A DNA stretch of 64,000 nucleotides, from the NCBI GenBank assembly GCA_025642075.2, contig JAODUO010001309.1, forward strand, positions 62,001 through 126,000, in the 5' to 3' direction. Each line of letters starts with the position of its first letter. Position 1 is the stretch's first letter. A program made the position numbers and the translations under genes. Shown here piece after piece: positions 22,893 to 34,089 of this stretch. Below the pieces are notes generated by a model that was given only the letters and a program-made list of their open reading frames with translations, searched no databases and was not told the origin of the DNA. Source of the stretch: Ridgeia piscesae. Its lineage: Eukaryota > Annelida > Polychaeta > Sabellida > Siboglinidae.

Positions 22893-23777
22893 CTGAAAAC
22901 AAAAACAATAAAGGTGCATTCAAAAGTAACACTAATTGTATAAATATTACTACTGTAAAATGTGGAAAATCGCCGGAGGCAAATTTTATTTATATATTGT
23001 ATACACTTTGTTACGAATTCGATACTAATTGTAACATGATAGTAGTCATAATAAGACAATAGTAAACTGATGCGACAATTTACATTAATATTATACGACT
23101 CCAAGAAATTGGATGTATTACGGTAGTGTTTCAAGTGAACTTGCAGTCGTTGTAATTTATCAGTTTCATGCATTGCATGGTGATTACTATAGGTAGCAAT
23201 ACGCGATGATCGTAAGGGCATCCACAAGTTGTGTATAATATGTATGGTTTAAATCGCAGTGATAGCTGTGACTATTTTTGTAAGTGGTTTGGAAAATGTG
23301 TCTCAGTGCCAAGCAGCAGACATAATTCAGGCGATTGTAAGTAGACCAAAAGAACTTAGTTATTCACGGTCCTGGTGTATCTTTCGAAATCATGTAATGA
23401 TAACAACTTACACTTCACTAAGCCTTCCAATAATCAAAGGGCGCAATTGGTGATCCGCTTCCTTTTGCGTGTATGTGATGATATGGCGCTTTGCAGTTGG
23501 GTGTTATGCACAAATTCGGTACCCTTATAACGTATTATTATTGTTCGTAGCGAACATTCCATTGAAACTAATCCCTGACAATCACTACTGAGGAGTCTTA
23601 ACACTAAATTACCGTATATGCTTGCATAACGGCAACAGGCCAAACGCATATATACCACTGACATTACATTAACATATTTGTTTATGTATGGTGAGCCAAT
23701 TCGTGACTTCTTTTGATTCGGTAAGGATGGTAAGTTTTCTTCTATAGCAATCTTATAAATACATTGGTACACCTTAC

Positions 23778-23928
23778 TTGGAGCAGTATTTTTATCACAC
23801 ATTGGGATAGCGCAATCATCCCAACTTTTCCCTGGGACGTTTCTATAGCACCACGGCTTTCCGGAGGGGCAAATGGTATTCGTGCAGTAATTTTCAAACG
23901 GCCCTATACAAACACCAACGTCATGCGG
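23778..23928 (-). CDS. Kringle domain of L11, second-half exon (Kb)
   Basis: A 151-bp exon, phase 0 to phase 1: HDVGVCIGPFENYCTNTIC, then KPWCYRNVPGKSWDDC and AIPMC. The P-W-C-Y, W-x-x-C and I-P-x-C positions of kringles are kept, with the same two extra cysteines as the other copies. Acceptor TTTTCAG above 23928, donor GTAAGG below 23778. Confidence 0.92.
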
Positions 23929-24199
23929 CTGAAAAGATACAACGTGTGAGCTTAATGACGCATTCCTGCTTTCGGTGTTTCGCCTACCTGCTGCTACCTC
24001 TCGGTTTCGCCTACTTGCTGCTACCTACATTGTGTAGGCAACTGGGGCACAAGCAACTCTTGTCGAAGGAAACATCACATATTCATGGGTTGTGTGGCTG
24101 ATAAGTGGGACCGTTTTACTTCTCGATAACATATTAGCTATCAGTAACTTGCATGTCAGTGACAAAACTTGTTTTGCACAATCCCACGTTTCTATCAAT

Positions 24200-24265
<66 letters not shown>

Positions 24266-25099
24266 TATATATATATATATATTTTTTTGATAATGATACC
24301 TGTATGGAATTGTGTTACTCGTCTCCTTCTAACCAGCTTGCACCTCCGACGAATTACGACTGTTTGTCGAAGGTGCTCACTTTGGATAATATCATGGATG
24401 ATATGACAATAAACAACTTGTATAGTACTGTCTAAAGTGAGCATTTTCGTAAAAACGGTACATAACTGTATACGTGTCTGGATAAATTACATGTAGAAAC
24501 ATACAACACCTTTATATGCAATTACCATATATTGTTCACCTTTATATGAAAATATAATAATTGTATATATATTGCTATAAGTTTGTAAATTGTATTTATG
24601 CAGACAAAATATACTTGTTTTGCATGTTGTTGCCCGTTTTACAATCGATACATTTACTACGAAGACCTGCTGAAAGTCGAAGCTCAGGTAACATCTTCTT
24701 CGCGTTCTTTTCTTTTAACAAAATATAATTCGTAGCTCTTCGAATCATAAGATAACTGCATATTTATCTATGGTTACTAGTGTGTGGGATAATGGGATAT
24801 ACCACAGTAACGCATTATGTCGCTTGTTTCCACCCAATCAACTATCCTTATAACCAAGCTCTAAAAGCATGGACTCGGTTAACCTGATTCGATGATGTGA
24901 CATTTTGACGTCGTCTGCATATTCGTATGCGTTGTTCAAGGCCAGTTGAACAACGCAAAATGTAGAATTATTGATTTATTGCAATCATATTAATGCCTTG
25001 CCTTGGAGAAAATGAAAATGTTTATCATGGTATAATGTAATATTACATCAGATCATCAGGTAAATAGGTTTTTGTTTTCTTGATAATAAGTTGACTGAC
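23929..25099. other. Intron inside the L11 kringle
   Basis: Contains an AT array (24202-24281) and sequence related to the corresponding introns at 5554-7025 and 46441-47153. A short tandem duplication TTTCGCCTAC-TGCTGCTACCT occurs near 23979-24028. Confidence 0.6.
24202..24281. repeat. (AT)n microsatellite
   Basis: AT dinucleotide array with one AAA interruption, within the L11 kringle intron. Confidence 0.95.
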
Positions 25100-25200
25100 C
25101 TTGTTAGCGGTCCATTGCTGACACGGCGTTCCGTATTTTGTTTTTGCGACGGCTCCCTTGTAGTTAAATCCTTTACTAGTTTCTCTGCAGTCCAGATTTT
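25100..25200 (-). CDS. Kringle domain of L11, first-half exon (Ka)
   Basis: A 101-bp exon, phase 1 to phase 0: NLDCRETSKGFNYKGAVAKT followed by PCQQWTANK. The C-Q-Q-W motif and the Y-x-G core are the classic first half of a kringle. Acceptor GTTACAG above 25200, donor GTCAGT below 25100. Its A exon lies 1.6 kb upstream at 26824. Confidence 0.93.
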
Positions 25201-26406
25201 CTGTAACATCAAAGTAGACACTAGCGACTTAGCGAACATCACACTAGAGGACTGTAGAAAAATAACGCATATCGTCTATAACGTCGACGAAGGCAATATT
25301 TTATAAGCATTGCGTTCGGCTTAATGCGATCCATTTCTGTTTTTAAAAAACATTGTGGAAATCTCTGAGGGGCACACATACGTTTGTGTGCCCCACGTTC
25401 TAAGACGATTACGACTCGTAAACCTCCGGTCCTCGTAGACAGTTCGTAGCAAATACTTTGCCCTGGATGACAATCTGTAGCCACGCCTGGCCTAGCGGTG
25501 AGATCAGTAAACAACCAAACGGGCATTAGCACGTGGCGAGTTCAGCTACTAATATGTAGGTACATATTTTGGGGCCTTAATTCCGAAAACGTTAGATGTT
25601 TAAGAGATAGCCGTCAATAGAAAACAAAATCCGTAAAACCTCATTATATTTTATCAGAAAACATTCGTACTACTAATTAGAGGAGTATGTGCAATATCAA
25701 TGTTCAAGGATATATTACAACAGAAAACGACAGCGACAAAATATCAAGATGTCACCGATTTTGATGATGCACTTACGTAGGATGTGCAACTGCAAGAGGA
25801 CGTTCGCTTTGACTCACACTTTAGTGATGAATAGGACCCACGGAATATTAGCAAATTGTCGATAAGTTATATAAAACACGTATATCACCAAATAGTAGTG
25901 AATTACATCACGATTCAACATTATCAGAACAAAATAAGACACTCAGTGACAGTACGTAATAAATCAATTGATGTTAATTCACTTAAGAGAGACTGGGTAA
26001 TCATAACGTTGCTTAACAGCGAAATTTTTATTTTTAACAATGCTAGGTGATTAGATACACGAAATGCAATAGATATCCAGGTATATGTCCTTAACATATA
26101 TACAAATCGGCAAGTGCCATTATGTTATTGATCTTTACAAAACAATAATTACCATTTATTTATATGTATTGTCTTAATTATTATGTTATCGCAAACTAAA
26201 ATGTGTGTATGAATGTTGTTTTAATTACGGTACATTTAGTGTTTAGGCCTACATGTTATTTCATAGCATTGTCACATGTTTTGGATATAACGTCGCGCTA
26301 ATTCATGATGCTTTAGTTCAAGACTGGGAGTGATACGTGGTCCCTGCAGTGGAGCTCATGATCCCTTCAATAGTCATGCTTACCAACTGATATATATATA
26401 GAACAG

Positions 26407-26456
<50 letters not shown>

Positions 26457-26461
26457 AGCTG

Positions 26462-26531
<70 letters not shown>

Positions 26532-26823
26532 CTGTTTATTAGAAAGGTCTGCTAGGGAGTAGAGTATAGCGCTTTGAACAATCTTCAGATTTGGTTATTG
26601 CGCTACATAAGAACTCACCTTACATAAATGCATAAACACGACTTCAAAATAAATTAGTGTATTTGTTGGGTACCATTTTTTATAAACATTTTGATAATAT
26701 AGGGGGTGTTTTTTATATAATTATTAGCCGAAGTCACGTAGTAACCAAATTATTTCAAATAGGAGCATTTCTACTAAACAGACATTTATCTTCGCATTGT
26801 CAACTGATACGTTTCAACCGTAC
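25201..26823. other. Intron between L11 A and the kringle
   Basis: No B-type lectin exon was found here on the minus strand (no LCEV-like sequence), so the kringle is the next recognisable exon after L11 A. The right part carries a palindromic AT array, listed separately. Confidence 0.6.
26390..26532. repeat. AT array with embedded inverted repeat
   Basis: TATATAGAACAGCTATATA is followed by an AT run, then ATATCTAGCTGTTCTATATA, a second AT run and ATAGCTGTTTA. AGAACAGCT and AGCTGTTCT form an inverted pair, so the array can fold into a long hairpin. Confidence 0.9.
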
Positions 26824-27051
26824 CGTACGCATCGTTGCGGCTTGTAATTGCGACCTGCCGGATTTCGTAGATGCCTTGCAAGTCAACTTGCCACCAGCTT
26901 CCGACAGCTTCGCGCGTGTGTGTGCAGCCGCCATCCATAATAGCCGAACTGGAAATTCCATCTACAGCCTTCCACGCTGCCAATGATAGACCATGCGGAT
27001 GTGTAGACGACTGTATCGTGGGCTTCCCAAGAGCTATGTTGTTAGAATATC
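26824..27051 (-). CDS. F-type lectin domain L11, exon A (kringle-bearing subtype)
   Basis: A 76-codon exon: GYSNNIALGKPTIQSST, WKAVDGISS, GCTHTREAVGSWWQVDL and VAITSRNDAYG. His-X26-Arg-X-Asp is present (R-N-D instead of R-G-D). Acceptor TTTACAG above 27051, donor GTACGG below 26824, phase 1-1. Same length as L14 A and L5 A. Confidence 0.93.
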
Positions 27052-27646
27052 CTGTAAATGTATTTGCATTATATATTGGGATCATTAGTCGTACTTCACT
27101 GCGTATATGTGGTATGCTGTCGTTATTGTGATCTGTCATTTTAGTGATACACAAGAGACTGATGTTTTGTCTACCATGAAGCCCAAACGACGCAGTGGTA
27201 TTTTAAAAGATCTGAACCTGAATGTAACGCGCCGATGTAACTATGGTATACGACACGATGGATACGTGTTATTTGTTATTCATTGTCGAGACGCAAGATA
27301 AACGGCTGACATTGTTTAGTTCATTTAGTATGCTACAAAAGTAATGACCTAACAATGACGAATGTTTTTATTTATTTGTGGGGGCCGCGTTTACTATATA
27401 TATAGGATGTGATGTTTTGGTTTGTAAGTGCTACACAATATCACGGTAAATAATAGGGTATATGTTTTGGCGTTGCGAGTTTAGTTACTTTTTGGGCCTG
27501 GAAGAATGTTTCTGAGGGAATGGATGGCTGGTATCCCTCAGTGTTTTGGGTCTTTCGTCTCGCTGTTTGCTTTCTAGGATGCTGAAGTTAAACTTGGTTA
27601 ACATGGTTGTGAAAGAACATGTGTGTTTGTCTATGTTTTGCCTTAC

Positions 27647-27853
27647 CACGGATCCCAAATACTTCGACTTCACATAGCGTTAGTACTTCAGGTTCCGATC
27701 TCGTCAGCCGAATATTGATGATACTACCAATGGCGCCTCCCATGCACATTATGGGCCTTATCTCGCCTGACTGTAATTGTCCAGGAACACTGGCACATAT
27801 GTGAGTAGCCTCGTCATCTAATACTTCAATTACGAATGTCCTAAGTCGGTTAG
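27647..27853 (-). CDS. F-type lectin domain L10, exon B (FGI subtype)
   Basis: A 69-codon exon: NRLRTFVIEVLDDEATHIC, IMC then GAIGSIINIRL, and LTLCEVEVFGIRG. Joined to L10 A the motif reads RGDCC-A-N-R, so the final Arg is kept. Acceptor TCTGACAG above 27853, donor GTAAGG below 27647, phase 1-1. Confidence 0.93.
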
Positions 27854-28071
27854 CTGTCAGAAGAAAGAACATTATTTCCAGTTGATGCTAGACATTTACA
27901 CTGCTGCATTTACATAACAAGTATACGTTAGGTTATAGCCAACTATGCATCCTTATCCTTTTGTGACAACAAATACTTTACAATTTACACAACACACCGT
28001 AATATATCGACTTTGTGAGTTAACATTGCAATGTTCTTAACTAGTAAGAACATATATTTGGATGTTACAAA

Positions 28072-28076
28072 ACACA

Positions 28077-28140
<64 letters not shown>

Positions 28141-28246
28141 CACACACACCAATACACACCCATACACATCCACACACACACCCGCACACGCACCCGCACA
28201 CGCACACGCACACGCACACGCACACGCACACACACGCACACACACT
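28072..28246. repeat. (CGCA)n/(CA)n compound microsatellite
   Basis: ACGC tetranucleotides pass into CA-rich variants (ACACCC, CACACG). It lies in the L10 A-B intron. Confidence 0.95.
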
Positions 28247-29941
28247 GTTGTTGAAATTACAACTGTTTGTGCTGTCCTCTTTACGATCTTGTTGAATGGG
28301 TCTTGTTTTATTGCCTTCGTGGCTCAGGTTCCTCGCAGTATAAAGGGAAAGCGTTTAATTGTAAAGGATGTGAACAGGAAACGCATATTATCAAAAACAA
28401 TAATATTTAAAATACGAAAATAGCACGGATTTAACAACATTGCCACCAGATAATATAGTTGGGCTGTATGTACACATAATATTCACATTAACTACGTAGT
28501 GTTTTTTCTACATATTCAGTACATTTATGGATCATCAACACAGTTTCCGAGTGTTTAACCATCTCGTAGTAAGAACGCCCGAATCAATCCGAGTCTCTTT
28601 CGTACCCGGAACGCCTGAATACTCCCGAGTACAAAGGCACATTTAAACTGTGTAGCGTAAGTCAGCGTCATCAAATAATGACAATTTATTTCGTCAGTTC
28701 GCAGGTAATAATATTGAAATGTCACTGGCAAATGCAACATTTCGAAATGCAGGAGATTTCCATGGCTATATAGCGTAAATTGTCATGCGGTTTTGTAGTC
28801 GAACTCTGCATTGATCTCCATTTCCCTTATTGCTTGTCATGATCGTCACGGAGTGAACATATATTCTGCCAATAAGGCTAAATTCCAACATTTGCTGCGG
28901 GGATGAAAAACATGGAAATACACAAGAATTGTCTAAAACAATGTGCATGCTGGCTATTTCTACAATTAAATGCTAACTGTTGAGCGGTCTAGTTTATTAT
29001 GAACAAATATTAATGCGCGGCGCGATGACGCAGGCGATGTTTGTTTTAGCTATGTTGTAATTACTGACGTAGTCGCTATGTCTAACTACAGTAATTCAGA
29101 CTTAGATGGAATTTTCGGATCGAGTTTATAACGAACGCTGTCATCGAAGGGGAACATATTGCAGTACGATTACGCGCTTGAAATATAACACCGACTTAAT
29201 TATTCTGCTGGGATAATAATTATGATCGCAAACAACGCCATCTTGTATAACATTTGGACAATACACGCATTCACAAAAAAACTAAATTATTTCAGTTTTG
29301 TTTACTACATACATATAATTAGTTGTACATTTCATAGAATAGTAATGTATTAATATTTCATATGCAACAAGTAACCGTAAATTATTACCAAAAAATAATG
29401 TATTACAAATTGTTGAAAAATGTTTCAATATTTTAAAGAACTAGTACTACAGCTGTACGGAAAAGTGAAACGTTTATTTAAATCGGACCACAATTTATTA
29501 TTTGCATTTATGCAACTCAAGTATAGCAAATGATTCGGTCACAACACAATGACTAGATTTAATAGAATTCAACAACAGGTGTATGTTTCCATTAATCTGG
29601 CCTTGTCGTCTTGTTTTCTATAAGCACCCCACACATATCATGAGTATTTTATGTCACCCCTTTGGTGAAGGTTTCATGTTGGCAATAATAATGCTACCAA
29701 TATTGATCTCGCATAAGAAAAACCTAGATAACAGAGCAAATCTGAAGAAACAATGTAGAAAACTCAATTCGTTTAAAGAGTGGTTAGGTTCAACTCAATT
29801 ATCAATAGAATCAACATAACCAACAACACTTAAAACTAAAATGTACAATCACGATGGCGCCACAAATCAAATTGTCTAACATCATTAATACAAACATACA
29901 CAAGTGACAATAGTTTTGTATCAGTCTTTGAATTTACTTAC
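28247..29941. other. Intron between L10 A and L10 B
   Basis: No exon, repeat family or regulatory signal recognised in this AT-rich stretch. Confidence 0.5.
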
Positions 29942-30181
29942 CGCAGCAGTCTCCTCTATTAGTGATCACCACTTTCCGTATCTCGTAGACAGCTCCGAGG
30001 TCAACCAACCACCAACTTCCCACGCGTATATCCGTGCGTGTGCAGCTTTTAGCATCCAATATAGTATTACGATTGCCATCAACCGCTCTACTTGCTTGAT
30101 AGTTGTCCTTAGTACTTGATTGTTTTGTGGGTTTCCCCAAAGCCAGATTCTCCGCCCAATCAACAACGACAGAATGTGTAA
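29942..30181 (-). CDS. F-type lectin domain L10, exon A (DCCG subtype)
   Basis: An 80-codon exon: DWAENLALGKPTKQSST, RAVDGNRNT, SCTRTDIRVGSWWLVDL and VVITNRGDCC. The RGD and, after splicing, the last Arg are intact but the motif His is Arg (CTRT). Acceptor TTTTCAG above 30181, donor GTAAGT below 29942, phase 1-1. A CA array begins 41 bp upstream of the acceptor. Confidence 0.94.
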
Positions 30182-30219
30182 CTGAAAATATGTATATATG
30201 TGACGATCTGCACTTACAG

Positions 30220-30221
<2 letters not shown>

Positions 30222-30272
<51 letters not shown>

Positions 30273-30279
30273 ACACACA

Positions 30280-30332
<53 letters not shown>
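30222..30332. repeat. (CA)n microsatellite
   Basis: CA array with three CCACAC interruptions, immediately upstream of the L10 A acceptor. A separate AT array follows at about 30550-30590. Confidence 0.95.
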
Positions 30333-30547
30333 GACCAAAAGCAGTTAAATAACAAAGAGATATATAATACAAAAGGGTGACATCGCTGCTGCCATTTACT
30401 ACCATAAATATCGACTTAGTTTAGGTGTCAGTTTGGTATAAGTGTTATAGTTACTGTACTTGTACGAACAATAATGAGAGATTGCTGTATTACATTCTGG
30501 TATAGCAACCAACTATTAAGTGTACTAATAGCATTATGTAACCACAC

Positions 30548-30591
<44 letters not shown>

Positions 30592-31100
30592 TTACATAAT
30601 GTTATAATTTTGTCGGTAATTTAAAATGTATTATTTTATTTGTATATGACGTGCACACGCGATGAAGTGACGATTACTTCCGGCTATAACAAAAGTAACA
30701 CATATTACATTAAGGCATTTACGAAAACAATATGCCTTCCGCCTTTTGGTAATATTGATACACAGAAAAAACACTGTTTAATTGTTCAAAATTAAAGTTC
30801 TTTTGGAACATGCTAATAGATAATCCCAATTGTACACCTTTTGCTGAGTAACAAGTAATTACTGCATAGTAGAAGTAGTTTTGAGGCCGTACCATGACTG
30901 ATAAATAATACTATAATGTCTGGTATGCATAAGTTGCATTTGTTGCTCACAGGGCTGAATGTTGATCTAAACGAGTACCCTAGAAGCTGGTCAATAGTAT
31001 TGAATAATTATCAATCCAATTAACGAGTCAATTTGCGTTGGAAAATATGTTACCAATGATACTGATATACTCTTCAATATATAATACCGTACAACCTTAC

Positions 31101-31304
31101 CATAGCTTCCAAACACTTGCACTTCACAGAGGGATAGGTACACTGGTCTTTTCGAGGACGCATAGATCCTTAGTATGCCGCCAATGGTAGATGACTGACA
31201 AATAATATGCTTCGTTTCGCCCGGGGAAATGGGAACTTCCTTTCTGCATACTACAGTGCTTGTAAAGTGATCCATCAACGCGTTAACATTTAAGAACACG
31301 TTCC
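31101..31304 (-). CDS. F-type lectin domain L9, exon B
   Basis: A 68-codon exon: NVNALMDHFTSTVVC, ISPGETKHIIC, GGILRIYASS and LSLCEVQVFGSYG. The cysteine pair before the final LCEV is present. Start region M-D-H-F replaces R-L-x-x-F, so the last basic residue of the sugar motif is missing. Acceptor GTTAACAG above 31304, donor GTAAGG below 31101, phase 1-1. It resembles L3 B at 52116 (both end LSLCEVQV-G). Confidence 0.9.
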
Positions 31305-31824
31305 CTGTTAACCGGTAACAGTCAGCTATTACATAACGTTTTCATAGAGATCGATGATGTACAGTCATTCAACAACGCATTACACAACAAGATCGCCATA
31401 ACACTCTCGCACACAATTCTGTGAAATTATATCTTAATAAGACCCACATGTAATTTTACAATACAACGAATTTATTCTTCTGCGAAATATGTGATTGATT
31501 ATTCCCAAGGAATTTACACCATGCCAGATGTGTAATACTTAATATTTCTAAGTATGTATCAACATTTCCATTCTATAAGCATCAGGCGTATATACGTCCG
31601 TACGGTGAAATGTATGTTTCCTATTATGCGTTAGCTGTTTTTCCAAACATTGTTTTCCAATAGTGTTGACCATTTATATTGCGGGGGAAAATATGTTGGA
31701 AAAATTTATTGAGGCGCCAAATGTCAACACAGAACCACATAACTGTTGTTAATGTAAACCATCCCGAAATATTTGACCCCATGGATTGATTGAAAGGACC
31801 AATACAACACATTTGATCTCGCTG

Positions 31825-31883
<59 letters not shown>

Positions 31884-32442
31884 GGATCCATCTTCTGACA
31901 TCACAAAAATGGGTTGCTGCCTAATCGGGGATGGTGGAAAAACCACACTTTGACGTGGCCAAAATACTTTTTGGGAACGACGCTGACGCTAAGAAACAAT
32001 TTTAAAGTTCCCCTATGTTCCCCTGATTGCCAACTAATAGCAACGTCGCAGTAATCATTGAGGGGGTAAGAACATACATTGTATTGATTAAAAATATGCC
32101 AAGAAGAAAATATAGTTCCGCTAGAGTTCGTTGGGTACGGACTGATTATACACAGGATAATCCTCAGTCACCTGACTGGCGGAATCCGTCTCCCGGTAGA
32201 TGACGTCATCCAATCGACATTTGACGTGTATATTTTACAATTAGTTCTGCCGCATACAAACTGTTTTGTTTTCAACTATTATCAATTGCTACTTCGGATG
32301 ACCTCTATTGTGAACCGAATGTTTCTGGTACATGGAACCTTTTAATAATGTATTAACTAACATAACATTAAAACATGGATAATGTCATCAATTAAAAAAC
32401 GTTGGCGTATCGTACTAACGCGATAATCATTCATATACGTAC
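31305..32442. other. Intron between L9 A and L9 B
   Basis: Holds a (GATT)n array at 31824-31881; otherwise nothing recognised. Confidence 0.5.
31824..31881. repeat. (GATT)n tetranucleotide microsatellite
   Basis: About fourteen perfect GATT units beginning after GCTG and ending at GAAGGATCC. Confidence 0.97.
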
Positions 32443-32682
32443 CACATCTTTTCATTAAATCCGTTACGACCACTTTCTTGATTTGATAAACTGCTCCTAA
32501 ATCAACTTGCCACCACGGTTTAGCTTCTAATGCGGTTCGACTGCAGCTATTCAAATTTGGAACGTGTCTATTGCCATCGACTGCTTCCCTCGCAAATCGA
32601 CCAAGCGCTGTACTAGACTGTGATGCTGGCTTCCCTAATGCCAGATTGTTCGTCCAATCCAAATCCATCATCTGACGTTTTG
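32443..32682 (-). CDS. F-type lectin domain L9, exon A
   Basis: An 80-codon exon: DWTNNLALGKPASQSST, AREAVDGNRH, SCSRTALEAKPWWQVDL and VVVTDLMKRC. The fucose motif is lost at both places: Arg for His, and D-L-M-K for R-G-D. Acceptor TTTCCAG above 32682, donor GTACGT below 32443, phase 1-1. Confidence 0.92.
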
Positions 32683-32829
32683 CTGGAAATATATTGCGAT
32701 TTGTAATGCACTCATCTTATAACTTATGTGATATCGTATTAAATTAAACTACTCAAACATTTCACATTTCAACGTCATTAAACTCGTGTACGTGATTGGG
32801 GTTGCATTACATGCATTTTCAATGTGTTT

Positions 32830-33365
32830 ATTACTGATATTTTTCACTTTTTTCACTCTCTACAACAATGCTGACGATAATACCGTCTTGTGCTCACTCC
32901 AACACTGACACTCTCATTCACAATCTGCAAACATACTGTTCTACCACACTACAGTGGCTTAACGTCAACCGGATGAAGGTTATTCGAAATAATTTCCAAG
33001 CAATTAGTTTCGGCAAGAGGGGTACCATGGATATAACAGATTTCACTTTTGAAACACTATCATACACTATGAAAACTATGTTGTCCTTCTCAGAATGGAG
33101 ATTTATCATTCACTAATATTAAACAAACACATCACTATCATCTGCAAGATGGCAGCTAGATATTTGGCGGCCTTAAATCGTCTCCTTACACAACAAAGGA
33201 AACTTGGAATTTTCAAATCCTTCATAGCAAACTTCAACTACTGCACTTTAATCTGGCTTTTTTACCAAGCCAGCACCAACAAACTTGAAAAAACAAGAGA
33301 GCACTTTTTTGCCAATGATTACTCATCCATGCATACTGGCAATAAGGTATACCTGTTATAAAAAC
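32830..33365 (+). mobile_element. CR1/L2-type reverse transcriptase relic
   Basis: Frame-broken plus-strand pieces: TLQWLNVNRMKV, FQAISFGKRGTMDITDFTFE, NKHITIICKMAARYLAALNR and FIANFNYCTLIW then TNKLEKTREH. These are the thumb and C-terminal motifs of a CR1/L2-like LINE (F-N-Y-C-x-L-x-W is characteristic). The palm with the FADD box is missing or unreadable. Confidence 0.8.
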
Positions 33366-33424
33366 GAGTTGGCAAGTATTATACTAAATTACAACAAGGT
33401 ATGTCGGTAGGTAGTGTATATTAT

Positions 33425-34045
33425 GGGGCATTCCATGTCAAATCAATCAAGAATGTATATGACCGTCTTTTGATGAAATTTGGTTTGTTGGAGAATGACC
33501 ACTGGTCTATGCATCCCACCGAATTGTACGTCAATCTGACCTTCACTTACAGACATAGAGGTGATCAAATTTTGACCCGACCTTGATACTTGACGACCTT
33601 CCAGGTGTCATAACATCCCTTCTAGTTGACCTAAATATGTGATGGTGGTGTCACTGTAAAGCTATTGCAATCGTCTACACATTTAGACATTAAGCCATGT
33701 ACAAAAATTGTTTAAACATATTTTAAATGATTTAACCTTTGACATGACTTAGCAAAAAAATAACACAATTTCGCTGATTTTTTATGTTGAAGCATATACA
33801 TATATAGCAAGAATGTGTAGAAGTGTTATCGTGCGCATTTGAAAACATCAGGAGTTATGAGTTTCAAAAAAATATTCTTACACCGCACTAATGCTGAAAT
33901 AATTGGCAGTAAGTACAGTCATGATGCCTTGTTAGCATACAAACGGGGGCTAACGTCCTATAATGTGTTGTTTGTTGCTGTTATCACCATTACTATCCAT
34001 ACATTTATATCGTTATGTGCTGGTGTGCTTAATGTGTTGTGTGTG

Positions 34046-34089
<44 letters not shown>

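Larger units (their letters stand above)
19762..30181 (-). repeat. Super-unit copy II (L10-L11-L12)
   Basis: Complete copy of the three-domain block: L10 (29942 and 27647), L11 with kringle (26824, 25100, 23778, 22680) and L12 (20389 and 19762). All eight exons have direct counterparts in copy I (51129-43246), with the same exon lengths for L5/L11 A, Ka and the KET B exon. Intron blocks around the kringle also align. Confidence 0.85.

Noticed and set aside
28072..28246. CRISPR-like or satellite array
   Set aside because: Regular CGCA/CA units are a simple microsatellite; there are no spacers, and the DNA is from an animal nucleus.
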